Shown here piece by piece: positions 26,029-35,261 of a DNA stretch of 64,000 nt. The DNA is from Actinomadura barringtoniae (lineage in GTDB: Bacteria; Actinomycetota; Actinomycetes; Streptosporangiales; Streptosporangiaceae). Location: positions 248,001 to 312,000 of the forward strand of contig NZ_JAGEOJ010000014.1 in assembly GCF_017573505.1 (NCBI RefSeq). The letters run 5' to 3'. The position numbers were made by a program, and so were the translations under genes. Position 1 is the first letter of the stretch. Every line of letters starts with the position of its first letter. Below the pieces are notes generated by a model that saw only the letters and a program-made list of their open reading frames with translations, had not been told where the DNA came from and did no database searches.

Positions 26029-28920
26029 CTAGTCCTCGAAGAGGTGGAGGCCGTGGGCCTTGGCGGCGGCCTCGCCCCGGCTGGAGACGCCCAGCTTGGC
26101 GAGGATGTTGGAGACGTGCACGCTGGCCGTCTTCACGGAGATGAAGAGGCCTTCGGCGATCTCGCGGTTGCTGCGCCCGGCGGCCACCAGGCGCAGGACC
26201 TCTTCCTCGCGCGGCGTGAGGCCCAGGCGGGGCGCCTCGGCGGTGATGTCGGAGCCGCCCAGGCTGACGCGGGTACGCCGGGCCAGGTCGTTGATCCGGT
26301 CCAGCAGCGGCGTGACGCCCAGCCCATCGGCCAGCTGCGCGGCCCGCTGCAGGGCGGGTGCCACCGAGTCGCGGTCGCCGCCCGCCGCGGTGGCCTCGGC
26401 CTGCCGGTAGAGGGCCTGGGCCAGGTCGTACGGCCGGTTGAGCGCGTCCCAGGCGCGGGCCGCGGCCTCCCAGGCGGGCTTGTCGAGCCGGCCCTCGGCA
26501 CGGGCGGCCTCGGCCTCGAAGGTGAGGTGATGGGCCTCTTCGACAGGGCCGTAGACGCGCAGCTGGGAGGTCCGGGTGCGGACGGCCTCCAGCGCCTCGG
26601 TGTCACCGGTCTCCGAGCAGGCCGTGGCGGCGACGATGAGGGCGGGCAGGCCGTAGCGGGAGGAGTTGCGCAGGCCGCGCTCCTCCAGAACGGGCCGCAG
26701 GGTCTCGAACGCCTCGGCGGGCTTGCCCCGGGCCAGCAGGATCAGCGCCTCGACACGGCAGACGGGGAAGAGGTCCTGGGCCTTGGCCACCGTTCCGTGC
26801 CCGATGAGGCCGCGGGCGGCGGTGGCGTAGTCGGCCGCGAGGGAGAGGTCGCCGCGCGCCACCGCCAGGTCACCGGCCAGGAAGCACAGGCCGCCCCGGT
26901 ACACCGAGGGCTGCAGATGGCGTAGCGACTGCTCCAGCAGCGTGAGCGCCTCGTCCCAGCGGCCGAGCGAGATCAGCGGCTCGACGAGGTTGAAGGTGAG
27001 GACGGAGCCGCTGGTCCTGGACAGCCCGACCTCCTCGGCCCGCGCCAGCCCCCGGCGGGCGGCGTCGGCGGCCTCCTCGTGCATGCCGTACGCCTCCATG
27101 ACGTCCGACTTGTTGATCATCGCGCGCAGGACGGCGCGGTAGGCCTTGGCCTCCTCCGCCTGCACCCGGGCCGTCTCCAGGAGGGCGAGCGCCGCGTCGA
27201 CGTCGTCGTCGCGGAACATGTTGAGCCAGGACCGGCGCAGGTTGATCTGTATGAGGACGGAGGGCTCGCCCACCTCCTCGGCGATCGCGAGCGCCTCCTC
27301 GGCGGCGGCGTCGGACTCGGCGTCGGTGGCCGGGTCGGCGTAGTGGTCCAGGTGCATAGCGAGGGTGGCGAGCACCCGGGCACGCGTCGCGTTCGGCGGG
27401 TCGGCGGGGGCGATCCGGGCCGCCTCCCGCAGGTCGACGAGCGACTCCGGGCGGGCGATCTGCATGGCGAGCTGGCCGCGCAGCTCCAGCAGCCGGGCCA
27501 CCCGGAGCGGGTCGGAGACCTCCTTGAGCGCGGCCGTCGCCAGCTTGATGCCGAGCTCGGAGTCGGCGCTGTCGGAGGCGAGCTTGACGGCCCGTTCCAG
27601 CACCTCGGCGTGCGTCGCGCCGATGCGTTCGGCGGCGCCCGGCACCTCGTCCCACAGCTCCAGGACGCGCGAGGCCATCTGGAGGGACTCGGCGTAGGCG
27701 AGGGAACGTTCGGTCGCGCCGATCGCGTCCCACGCGCTGACCAGCGCCTTCACCGTGCTGTGCGCCATGAACCAGTGGTGCGCGACCTCCACGGCGCGCG
27801 CCTCGCCCGGCACCTCGTCCGACAGGCACTCGGCGTAGCGGGCGTGCAGGCGGGTGCGCTCGCCCGGCAGCAGGTCGTCGTGGATCGCCTCGCGGATCAG
27901 GGCGTGCCGGAACGAGTAGCCGTCGCCCTCGACGACCAGGACGTTGGCCGCGACGGCGGGCCGCAGCCCGCGGGTCAGGGTCATCTCGTCCAGGCCCGCG
28001 ATGGCCGAGAGCAGGTCGTGCTCGATGCGCGCGCCGCCCGCGCTCGCGACCCGCAGGATCTCCTGGGTGTCCTCGGGCAGCCGCTGAACGGCGGCGAGCA
28101 GCAGGTCGCGGAGCGAGCCGGGCAGCTCGGCGCCCGACCCGGCGTCCAGCAGCGCCTCGACGAACAGCGGGTTGCCCTCGCTGCGGGCGAAGATCTCGTC
28201 GACGATCTGCGGCGGGCCCTCCTCGCCGAGGATGCTCGCGACGAGCTCGGTGACCTCGTCCCGGCGCAGGCGCGCCAGCTCGATCCGGTGCACGTGCTCG
28301 GCCCGGTCGAGCTCGGTGAGCAGCGGGCGCAGCGGGTGTGAGCGGGTCAGCTCGTCGGTGCGGAACGTGATGACGATCAGCAGCCGGGTGCTGCCGCCGA
28401 GGTTGCGGATCAGGAACGTGACCAGTTCGCGGGTCGACTGGTCGGCCCAGTGCGCGTCCTCGATCACCAGGACGACGGGCGAGGCCTCGGAGAGCCGTTC
28501 GAGCAGGGTCAGCACCAGCTCGAAGAGCCGGGCGCGCGCCTGCCCGCTGGAGATGTCGCCGTCCGGCTCGCCGAACTCGGGCAGCAGCCGGGACAGGCCG
28601 CTCGCCGAGCCGCCGGGGAGCAGCTCGGCCACCCCTTCGACCGAGATCTCCCGGACCAGCTCGCGCAGCGCCGCGGTGAACGGGGCGAACGGCAGGCCGT
28701 CGGCGCCGAGCTCCAGGCAGCCGCCGACCAGGACGCGCGCCTGACCGGCCCGGGCGCGGGCGCCGAACTCCTTGGTCAGCCTGGTCTTGCCGACGCCGGC
28801 CTCGCCGCCGACCAGCACGGCGCCCGGTGTTCCCTGCTCGGCGGCGCGCAGCGCGTCCTCGAGCAGGGCGAGCTCGGTGGGCCGGCCCACCAGGACGGGG
28901 GAGATCGTTCGTGCGCTCAC
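26029..28920 (-). CDS. large ATP-binding LuxR-family regulator (LAL type)
   Basis: The 963-residue protein starts with an AAA/NACHT-like ATPase: Walker A GGEAGVGKTRL near residue 40 and Walker B VVLVIEDAHWADQ. A long helical TPR-like middle follows (about 430-850, rich in EAL/AEE repeats). A LuxR DNA-binding domain ends it (LTPREEEVLRLVAAGRSNRE, then SVKTASVHVSNILAKLGVSS). LAL regulators are often pathway activators in actinomycetes. The divergent gene is the sugar-binding lipoprotein 149 bp away, but that promoter carries an IclR-type site instead, so a regulatory link is uncertain. Confidence 0.93.
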   Translation of the reverse strand: MSARTISPVLVGRPTELALLEDALRAAEQGTPGAVLVGGEAGVGKTRLTKEFGARARAGQARVLVGGCLELGADGLPFAPFTAALRELVREISVEGVAELLPGGSASGLSRLLPEFGEPDGDISSGQARARLFELVLTLLERLSEASPVVLVIEDAHWADQSTRELVTFLIRNLGGSTRLLIVITFRTDELTRSHPLRPLLTELDRAEHVHRIELARLRRDEVTELVASILGEEGPPQIVDEIFARSEGNPLFVEALLDAGSGAELPGSLRDLLLAAVQRLPEDTQEILRVASAGGARIEHDLLSAIAGLDEMTLTRGLRPAVAANVLVVEGDGYSFRHALIREAIHDDLLPGERTRLHARYAECLSDEVPGEARAVEVAHHWFMAHSTVKALVSAWDAIGATERSLAYAESLQMASRVLELWDEVPGAAERIGATHAEVLERAVKLASDSADSELGIKLATAALKEVSDPLRVARLLELRGQLAMQIARPESLVDLREAARIAPADPPNATRARVLATLAMHLDHYADPATDAESDAAAEEALAIAEEVGEPSVLIQINLRRSWLNMFRDDDVDAALALLETARVQAEEAKAYRAVLRAMINKSDVMEAYGMHEEAADAARRGLARAEEVGLSRTSGSVLTFNLVEPLISLGRWDEALTLLEQSLRHLQPSVYRGGLCFLAGDLAVARGDLSLAADYATAARGLIGHGTVAKAQDLFPVCRVEALILLARGKPAEAFETLRPVLEERGLRNSSRYGLPALIVAATACSETGDTEALEAVRTRTSQLRVYGPVEEAHHLTFEAEAARAEGRLDKPAWEAAARAWDALNRPYDLAQALYRQAEATAAGGDRDSVAPALQRAAQLADGLGVTPLLDRINDLARRTRVSLGGSDITAEAPRLGLTPREEEVLRLVAAGRSNREIAEGLFISVKTASVHVSNILAKLGVSSRGEAAAKAHGLHLFED

Positions 28921-29019
28921 CGCCTAAGGATGCCATCCGGGCGCGGTCGTACGTCCAGATCGTCGGGTTTACGGGGTCTTGACCTGCACGGGAAGCCGCT
29001 GCTAGCTTTGCCGCAATCC

Positions 29020-29043
29020 GGAATAGCATTCCGTATCGTGGAA
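29020..29043. promoter_or_regulatory. IclR-box-like operator, copy 1 (sugar importer promoter)
   Basis: GGAA (29020-29023), 5 bases, TTCC (29029-29032), 7 bases, GGAA (29040-29043). The same GGAA-N5-TTCC-N7-GGAA geometry recurs at 39131-39154, and TTCC-N7-GGAA at 38273-38287 beside the iclR gene. It lies 26 bp before the TTG start of the binding-protein gene. Confidence 0.65.
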
Positions 29044-29069
29044 AACAGAGTCTCGACGGAGGAGTCCCG

Positions 29070-30359
29070 TTGAAGAAACTCGTCCCGATCCTCACCGCGG
29101 TGCTCCTCGGCACCGCCACCGCCTGTTCCTCGTCCTCCGGCGGCGGGGACGCGGGCGGGCCCGTCGAACTGACGATCTGGCACGGCCAGGACGACATGGC
29201 CGCCCGGTCGATCGAGAAGCTGATCGCCTCGTTCAACAAGACCCACCCCGGCATCAGGGTGAAGAGCGACTCCGGCGGCGCCACCGCCGACACGATGCTG
29301 CCCAAGGTCACCGCCGCGTTCGCCGCCGGCACCTACCCCGACATCGCCTACATGTACGGGTCGTGGGGCGCCGCGCTCGCCCGCAGCCCCAAGGTCCCCA
29401 ACCTGAAGAAGTACCTCGGCGGCCCGGCGGTCGGCTGGGACGACTTCTGGCCCAACACCCGGCAGACCGCGACCGTGAGCGGCAAGGTGATCGGCTTCCC
29501 GGCCGTCGTCGACGACCTCACCGTCCTCTACAACAAGAAGATGCTGGCCAAGGCGGGCCTGAAGCCGCCCCCGCCCGACTGGACCTGGGACGACTTCAGG
29601 TCGTACGCGGCCAGGCTCACCGACGCCAAGACCAAGATGTACGGCACCACCTGGGCCGTCAGCGGCGGCGAGGAGACGACCTGGGCGCTGTGGCCGCTGG
29701 TGTGGCAGCGCGGCGGCGCGATCCTGTCGCCCGACAACAAGAAGGCCGCCTTCAACGCGGCGCCGGGCGTGCAGGCCCTCACGCTCCTCCAGCAGATGGC
29801 CGTGCAGGACAAGTCGGTCTACCTGGACTCCAGCCCCGCCGAGAAGGGGCAGAAGCTCTTCGAGTCGGGCCGCCTCGGGCTCTTCCTGTCCGGACCGTGG
29901 GTGCTGCCCGACGTCCAGGCCGCGAAGATCGACTACGGCATCGCCCGGCTGCCCGGCACGAACGGCGACCATCAGACGGTCTCGGGCCCCGACAACTGGG
30001 CCGTCTTCGACCACGGGACGCGCCGCGTGAAGGCCGCCGCCGAGTTCCTCACCTGGCTGACGCAGCCGCAGCAGCAACTGGTCTGGATGATGGACACCGG
30101 CTCGCTGCCGACCCGCCGGTCGATCGTCAAGCTGCCCGGCTACCGGGACTTCGTCAAGAAGTATCCGGGCATCGGCATCGTCACCGACAACCTCGCCGAC
30201 GCCAAGCAGATCAGGCCGGTCACCTCGAAGTATCCGCGGGTCTCGGCGTTCGTCGCCGACGCCATGGCCTCGGTCATGCTCGGCAAGTCCGACCCGCAGA
30301 GCGCGCTGAACGACGCCGCCCGCAAGTCCGACGCGCTGCTCGCGGTGCCCGGCCAATGA
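29070..30359 (+). CDS. carbohydrate ABC transporter substrate-binding lipoprotein
   Basis: The 429-residue protein has a lipoprotein signal (KKLVPILTAVLLG, then a lipobox-like TATAC with Cys19). The solute-binding family 1 fold follows: VELTIWHGQDDMAARSIEKL, YPDIAYMYGSWGAA, VIGFPAVVDDLTVLYNKKML, GPDNWAVF. It begins with TTG behind GGAGGAGT. It binds a sugar or sugar-like compound outside the membrane and is the first gene of a three-gene importer. The stop overlaps the next ATG (ATGA). An IclR-type operator precedes it. Confidence 0.92.
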   Translation: MKKLVPILTAVLLGTATACSSSSGGGDAGGPVELTIWHGQDDMAARSIEKLIASFNKTHPGIRVKSDSGGATADTMLPKVTAAFAAGTYPDIAYMYGSWGAALARSPKVPNLKKYLGGPAVGWDDFWPNTRQTATVSGKVIGFPAVVDDLTVLYNKKMLAKAGLKPPPPDWTWDDFRSYAARLTDAKTKMYGTTWAVSGGEETTWALWPLVWQRGGAILSPDNKKAAFNAAPGVQALTLLQQMAVQDKSVYLDSSPAEKGQKLFESGRLGLFLSGPWVLPDVQAAKIDYGIARLPGTNGDHQTVSGPDNWAVFDHGTRRVKAAAEFLTWLTQPQQQLVWMMDTGSLPTRRSIVKLPGYRDFVKKYPGIGIVTDNLADAKQIRPVTSKYPRVSAFVADAMASVMLGKSDPQSALNDAARKSDALLAVPGQ

Positions 30360-31324
30360 GCGCCGCGATCGTCACCAAGGGAGACCGCAGGGACCGCCGC
30401 AGGACCTCGACACGGCCTGACCGCAAGCAGGGTGGCGGAGGCGGCAGGCGGCGCCGGCGGCTGGCCGACCAGGCCGCCGGCTGGTCGTTCGCCGGGCCCT
30501 CCACACTGCTGGTCCTCGGCTTCTCGCTGCTGCCGATGGGCTGGGCGTTCCGGCTGTCGCTCACCGACTCCGACCTGGTCACGAGCGGGCAGAACGTCGG
30601 AACCGCCAACTACAAGGCGCTCGCGCACGACCCGGTGTTCTGGAAGTCGATCCGCAACACCGCGGAGCTGATCGCGCTCTACATCCCGATCTCGCTGCTG
30701 CTCGGGCTCGCGGTCGCGCTGCTGCTGAACAAGCCGATCAGGGGCATCGGGTTCTACCGCGCGTGCTTCCTCGTCCCGTTCGTCGCCTCGGCCGCCGCCG
30801 AGGGACTGCTGATGGCGTTCGTCTTCGACAAGGACTTCGGCGTGGTGAACGGGCTGCTGTCGCAGGCCGGGCTGCCCACGCAGGGATTCCTGGACGACCC
30901 GTCGCAGGCGATGCTCGTCATCACCGGGATCTTCATCTGGACCCAGTTCGGGTTCAACGTGGTCATCTACCTGGCCGCGCTGCAGGAGATCCCGCAGGAG
31001 GTGCTGGAGGCCGCGGCGATCGACGGCGCGGGCGCGTTCCGCACGTTCCGGCACATCATCATCCCGGGCGTACGGCCCATCTCGCTGTTCCTGGCGGTCT
31101 GGGGACTGATCGACTGCCTGCAGTTCTTCGACCTGCTGCTCACCACCACCAAGGGCGGGCCGGTCAACTCCACGATCACGATCGTCTATTACGTCTGGCA
31201 GCTGGCCTTCGAGTACTTCACCGCCGGCTACGGCGCCGCGGTCGCCTACACGCTGTTCGTGGCGAGCCTGGTGGCCATCGTCGTCGGCCTGGTCTTCGGC
31301 CGCCGGAAGGGGTTCCTGCTGTGA
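30356..31324 (+). CDS. sugar ABC transporter permease (MalF type)
   Basis: The 322-residue protein starts with about 35 basic residues and then six hydrophobic helices. The EAA loop for ATPase docking is VLEAAAIDGAGAFRTFRHII, the standard MalF-like signature. It is translationally coupled to the binding protein upstream and to the next permease downstream (GTGA at 31321-31324). No ATPase gene follows, so a shared MsiK-like ATPase encoded elsewhere would be needed. Confidence 0.94.
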   Translation: MSAAIVTKGDRRDRRRTSTRPDRKQGGGGGRRRRRLADQAAGWSFAGPSTLLVLGFSLLPMGWAFRLSLTDSDLVTSGQNVGTANYKALAHDPVFWKSIRNTAELIALYIPISLLLGLAVALLLNKPIRGIGFYRACFLVPFVASAAAEGLLMAFVFDKDFGVVNGLLSQAGLPTQGFLDDPSQAMLVITGIFIWTQFGFNVVIYLAALQEIPQEVLEAAAIDGAGAFRTFRHIIIPGVRPISLFLAVWGLIDCLQFFDLLLTTTKGGPVNSTITIVYYVWQLAFEYFTAGYGAAVAYTLFVASLVAIVVGLVFGRRKGFLL

Positions 31325-32172
31325 CCACCGCCGACGTGACCATCGCCGAACCGACACCTCGGCGGCGGCTGCCGAGCCCGCGTCACCTGGTGCTGCTGCC
31401 GCTGTCGCTGCTCATGGTGATCCCGTTCGTCTACATGCTGGGCGCGTCGGTGATGACCAAGGCGCAGCTGAACCGGTTCCCGCCGCCGCTGATCCCGCCG
31501 GGCGTGAACCTCACCGGCTACCGGCAGCTGCTGTCGGACTCGGAGTTCCCGCGCTGGTTCCTCAACAGCGTGATCGTGTCGCTGGCGATCGTGGTGTCGC
31601 AGGTCGTGCTGTGCAGCATGGCGGGGTACGCGTTCGCGCGGCTGCGCTTCGTGGGCCGCCGGGCCGCGCTGGTGCTGGTCATCGCCACCACGCTGATCCC
31701 GTTCCAGCTGACCGTGATCCCGACGTTCCTGATCTTCCACAAGCTGCATCTCATCAACACGCTCGGTGCGCTGATCGCTCCGCAGCTGGCGTCCGCGCTC
31801 GGCGTCTACCTGATGACCTCGTTCTTCCAGAACTTCCCGCGCGAGCTGGAGGAGGCGGCGCGGATGGACGGCTGCTCCCGCTGGGGCGTGTTCTTCCGCG
31901 TCGTGCTGCCGGTCGCCCGCCCCGCGCTGTCGGCGCTCGCGGTCATCACGTTCATCTACGCGTGGAACGACCTGTTCTGGCCGATGGTCGCGATCTCCTC
32001 CAAGGAGAACTACACCGTGCAGGCGGGCCTGGCCACCTTCCAGGGGCAACATCGTGCGGACTGGCCGCAGATCATGGCCGGGACGGTGCTGACCACCGTC
32101 CCGGTCCTGCTGGTGTTCCTCATCGGCCAGCGCCGCTTCGTTCAGGCCCTGGCAGGCGCGGTCAAGGGCTGA
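31321..32172 (+). CDS. sugar ABC transporter permease (MalG type)
   Basis: The 283-residue protein has six hydrophobic helices and the EAA loop ELEEAARMDGCSRWGVFFRV. Near the C-terminus it has WNDLFWPMVAISS as in MalG-like permeases. It pairs with the MalF-type permease to form the channel. GTG start overlapping the upstream stop. It ends 3 bp short of the convergent amidohydrolase gene. Confidence 0.94.
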   Translation: MTTADVTIAEPTPRRRLPSPRHLVLLPLSLLMVIPFVYMLGASVMTKAQLNRFPPPLIPPGVNLTGYRQLLSDSEFPRWFLNSVIVSLAIVVSQVVLCSMAGYAFARLRFVGRRAALVLVIATTLIPFQLTVIPTFLIFHKLHLINTLGALIAPQLASALGVYLMTSFFQNFPRELEEAARMDGCSRWGVFFRVVLPVARPALSALAVITFIYAWNDLFWPMVAISSKENYTVQAGLATFQGQHRADWPQIMAGTVLTTVPVLLVFLIGQRRFVQALAGAVKG

Positions 32173-32175
32173 GGG

Positions 32176-33186
32176 TCACAGGTTGAGAAGACGGTTGGCG
32201 TTGGCGGCGTAGACCTTCTCCAGAACGTTCGGGGGGAGGTCTAGGCCGCTGATGTGCCAGCGCCCCATCAGCGGCGGGTCCTCCGTCGAATGCGGGAAGT
32301 ACTCGTCGGCCGTCTCCAGGAAGCGGAAGTGGATGCCGTAGACGTCGGCGTCCGGCGGGATCTCGTCCGTGCCGAACAGCACCCGGTCCGGGAAGCGCAG
32401 GATCAGCTCGCGGGTCGCGCGCGGCTGGCGGCCGAGCTCGGCGATGCGCGCGGCGATGTCGATGTGCAGGTTCGGGTAGTCGGCGAGCATGCGCCCGACG
32501 CGGCCGAGGTCCTCGGCCTGGCAGCCGCCGTGCACGGCGATGAACGTCGTATCGGGATGCCGCGCGACGAGGGTCTCCAGGGCGTCCATCAGCTGCTCGA
32601 AACGCGGGAAGCGGTCGGTGTCGGCGAACGACCAGTCCGGGTGCGCGAGCAACTGCTCGTAGCGTTCGTTGCGCTCGTCGACCGGATCGAAGAACGCGAT
32701 CGGGTCGGCGGTGTGTATCGCGACCGGGATGCCGAGCTCGGCCGCGGTGTCCCACAGCTCGCCCAGCCGTTCGTCGTCGGGCAGCACGAGCCGCCCGGAG
32801 TCGTCCCGCACGTGCAGCCCGAGGTCCTTCCAGACCTTCAGCCCGCGCGCGCCCTCGATCACCGAATGGCACAGGCTCGTCGCCGCGCCGCCCAGGTCGT
32901 TCCAGTCGACGTGGCAGAACGTCACGAACCGGCCGGGGTGAGCGCGGTCGTAGCGGTCGAGGTTGTCGCGCAGCTCCGGACCCCACCGCCCGTCCAGGTT
33001 GATGATCTTCTGTACGCCGCACGCGTCCATCAGGGCCAGCAGCCGCCCGACGTCCGGCACGGCCCAGTCACCGGTCAGCCAGCGGCCGAGGTGGTTGTGC
33101 GCGTCGATCGCCGGGACGGCCGCGCGCGGAACGCGAGACCCCGGCACGCGCAGCCGCGGCCGGGGCCTGTAGTCGCTCAGCTCCAT
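32176..33186 (-). CDS. amidohydrolase-2 family protein
   Basis: The start at ATG 33186 (MELSDYRPRPRLRVPGS) gives 336 residues; the longer frame is an artefact. The TIM-barrel metal site is seen in AIDAHNHLGRW (HxH-type), FVTFCHVDWN, AVHGGCQA and LFGTDEIPP. Family members include decarboxylases and lactonases (for example L-fuconolactone or rhamnonolactone hydrolases). In this operon, with a glycosidase and dehydrogenases, lactone hydrolysis is a reasonable guess. It is the last gene of the reverse operon, 8 bp after the GH4 gene. Confidence 0.85.
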   Translation of the reverse strand: MELSDYRPRPRLRVPGSRVPRAAVPAIDAHNHLGRWLTGDWAVPDVGRLLALMDACGVQKIINLDGRWGPELRDNLDRYDRAHPGRFVTFCHVDWNDLGGAATSLCHSVIEGARGLKVWKDLGLHVRDDSGRLVLPDDERLGELWDTAAELGIPVAIHTADPIAFFDPVDERNERYEQLLAHPDWSFADTDRFPRFEQLMDALETLVARHPDTTFIAVHGGCQAEDLGRVGRMLADYPNLHIDIAARIAELGRQPRATRELILRFPDRVLFGTDEIPPDADVYGIHFRFLETADEYFPHSTEDPPLMGRWHISGLDLPPNVLEKVYAANANRLLNL

Positions 33187-33194
33187 CGGCGGGC

Positions 33195-34484
33195 TCAGCG
33201 GACGCCCTCGGGGAGCGCGTCCCCGTGAGCCTTGATCATGTCCTCGACCAGGTCGTGGATCTGGGCGAGGGTGAGCGTGGCGGCGGCGTTCGGGTCGAGC
33301 ATCGCCGCGTGGTGAACATGGTCGCGCCGCCCCTCCAGCGCCGCCCGCACGGTCAGGTCGCTCACGTTCAGGAACGTGCGGTTCAGCGCGGCGAGCTGCG
33401 GCGGCATCGCGCCGACGCGGGTCGGTTGCACGCCGGCCCGGTCCACCACGCACGGCACCTCGACGAACGCGTCGCCGGGCAGGTTGGTGATGAGCCCCTC
33501 GTTGTGCACGTTGCCGTGGACGATCCGGCGCGTGCCGGTCTCGATCGAGTGGATGATCTCCGAGGCCAGCTCCGACATCGGCTCGACCGTCACGCCCTCA
33601 CCGGCGGCGAGGCGGCGGCGGGTCCCCTCGTAGGTGTCCAGGTTCTCCCGTGACCATTCCAGGTAGGCGCCGACCTGGATGCGGAACAGCTCGACCTGGT
33701 CGTCGTGGTGCAGGAACCACGGCAGGTACTCCGAGCCGTGCACGCTGGACTCGGTCGGGAAGTGCCCGAACCGCGTGAAGACCTCGGCGCGCACGGTGCG
33801 CCGCAGCGCCGGGTCGGCGTCGACCGCCGCGGCGAGCCGCGGGTAGAGGTCCTGCCCGTGGTGCTCGAACTTCAGCACGAACGCCTGATGGTTGACCCCG
33901 GCGGTGACGAACGAGACCTCGTCCTCGGGGACGCCGACCAGTCCCGCCAGCCGCGCCTGGGTGTCGCGGACCGAGTGGCAGATGCCCACGACGTTGCGGA
34001 ACGGCGTCCCGTCGTAGACCGCGCGGGGGACCATCGACATCGGGTTGGTGTAGTTGAGCAGCAGCGCGTGCGGGGCGAGCTCGGCGAGGTCGTGCCCGAG
34101 CGCCACCATCACCGGGATGGTGCGCAGCGCCCGGAAGATCCCGCCGATGCCGAGCGTGTCGGCGATCGTCTGGCGCAGCCCGTACCGGGCTGGGATCTCG
34201 AAGTCGATCCGCGTCGCCGCGAACCCGCCGACCGCGATCTCGTTGATGACGTAGTCGGCGCCGTCGACGGCGGCCCGCCGGTCGGTGTGCGCCTCGACCC
34301 TGGCGGGCAGCCCGAGGTGGCCCACCATCCAGCGCGCCATGGCCTCGGCGGTCGCGAGGCGGTCGGCGTCGATGTCGTGCAGGACGAGCGTGGAGGTCTC
34401 GAGGCCGGGGAGGGTGAGGAGGTCGGACAGGACGTTCTTGGTGAACTCGACGCTGCCGGCGCCGATGAAGACGATGCGTGCCAT
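33195..34484 (-). CDS. glycoside hydrolase family 4 enzyme
   Basis: GH4 enzymes cleave alpha-glycosides through NAD-dependent oxidation at C3 with a divalent metal. The 429-residue protein has the NAD loop IVFIGAGSVEFTKN at the N-terminus, NYTNPMSM, the metal ligands in GICHSV (Cys169, His170) and VNHQAF (His199) and LLLNYTNP. Family members include alpha-galactosidase (MelA) and alpha-glucosidase or galacturonidase; specificity is not evident. ATG start with GGAGACCCCC in front, 18 bp after the SDR gene. Confidence 0.93.
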   Translation of the reverse strand: MARIVFIGAGSVEFTKNVLSDLLTLPGLETSTLVLHDIDADRLATAEAMARWMVGHLGLPARVEAHTDRRAAVDGADYVINEIAVGGFAATRIDFEIPARYGLRQTIADTLGIGGIFRALRTIPVMVALGHDLAELAPHALLLNYTNPMSMVPRAVYDGTPFRNVVGICHSVRDTQARLAGLVGVPEDEVSFVTAGVNHQAFVLKFEHHGQDLYPRLAAAVDADPALRRTVRAEVFTRFGHFPTESSVHGSEYLPWFLHHDDQVELFRIQVGAYLEWSRENLDTYEGTRRRLAAGEGVTVEPMSELASEIIHSIETGTRRIVHGNVHNEGLITNLPGDAFVEVPCVVDRAGVQPTRVGAMPPQLAALNRTFLNVSDLTVRAALEGRRDHVHHAAMLDPNAAATLTLAQIHDLVEDMIKAHGDALPEGVR

Positions 34485-34502
34485 GGGGGTCTCCGCGTTC
34501 CC

Positions 34503-35261
34503 TTACATGATGGCGAGCTGGCCACCGTCGATGACCAGCTCGGCTCCGTGGACGAAGGAGGCGTCGTCGGAGGCCAGGAAGGCGTACGCGGAGGCGACCT
34601 CCGCGGCCTGCCCGGCCCGGCCCAGGGGGATGTGGTCGCGCTGGTACGCCGCGACGAAGTCGGGGTCGAGGGTCGCCTCGATGGATGCGTTCAGCGGGGT
34701 CCTGATGTAGCCGGGGCACACGGCGTTGACCCGGATGCCGTGCCTGCCGAGCTCGACCGCCATGGTCTTGGTCAGCAGCAGCACGCCGCCCTTGGAGGCG
34801 TTGTAGTGCGCGTAGTCCTCCTCGCCGCCGAGCGCGTTCGTGGAGGCCATGTTGACGATCGCGCCGCCGGTGCCGCGCTCGACCATCAGCCGGCTCACCG
34901 CCTGGCCGACGAGGAACATGCCGCGCAGGTTGACCGCGATGATCTTGTCCCAGTGCTCCGGGGCGATCTCCAGGAACGCGTCGCGGCGCGACGTCCCGGC
35001 GTTGTTGATGAGGACGTCGACGGAGCCGAGCGCGGCCCGCGCCTCGGCGACCAGGCGGGCGACGTCGTCCTCCCTGCTGACGTCGCAGACCGTTCCGGCG
35101 ATCTCGCCGAGGGCCGACAGCTCGTCCACGACCTCCTTGACGCGGTCCAGCCCGCAGATGAAGACTCGCGCGCCCTCCTCCAGGAACCGGCGGGCCGCGG
35201 CCTCGCCGATCCCGCTGCTGCCGCCCGTGATCAGGACGGTCCTTCCGGTCAGCCCGCGCAT
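34503..35261 (-). CDS. short-chain dehydrogenase/reductase
   Basis: The 252-residue SDR has the cofactor loop TGGSSGIGEAAARRF, NNAG, the catalytic Ser in NMASTN and Tyr-x-x-x-Lys in YNASKGG, and the C-terminal GAELVIDGGQLAIM. It likely oxidises a sugar or sugar-acid hydroxyl with NAD(P). Its ATG overlaps the upstream stop by one base (TGATG), so it is coupled to the PLP enzyme. The cysteine in VFICGLDR replaces the usual acidic or basic cofactor-choice residue. Confidence 0.93.
   Translation of the reverse strand: MRGLTGRTVLITGGSSGIGEAAARRFLEEGARVFICGLDRVKEVVDELSALGEIAGTVCDVSREDDVARLVAEARAALGSVDVLINNAGTSRRDAFLEIAPEHWDKIIAVNLRGMFLVGQAVSRLMVERGTGGAIVNMASTNALGGEEDYAHYNASKGGVLLLTKTMAVELGRHGIRVNAVCPGYIRTPLNASIEATLDPDFVAAYQRDHIPLGRAGQAAEVASAYAFLASDDASFVHGAELVIDGGQLAIM

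Noticed and set aside
26870-29332. An 820-codon reverse frame overlapping the LuxR-type ATPase gene
   Set aside because: Same-strand shadow of the 26029-28920 gene, mostly Arg/Pro/Gly/Ala; the genuine frame has Walker and LuxR motifs.
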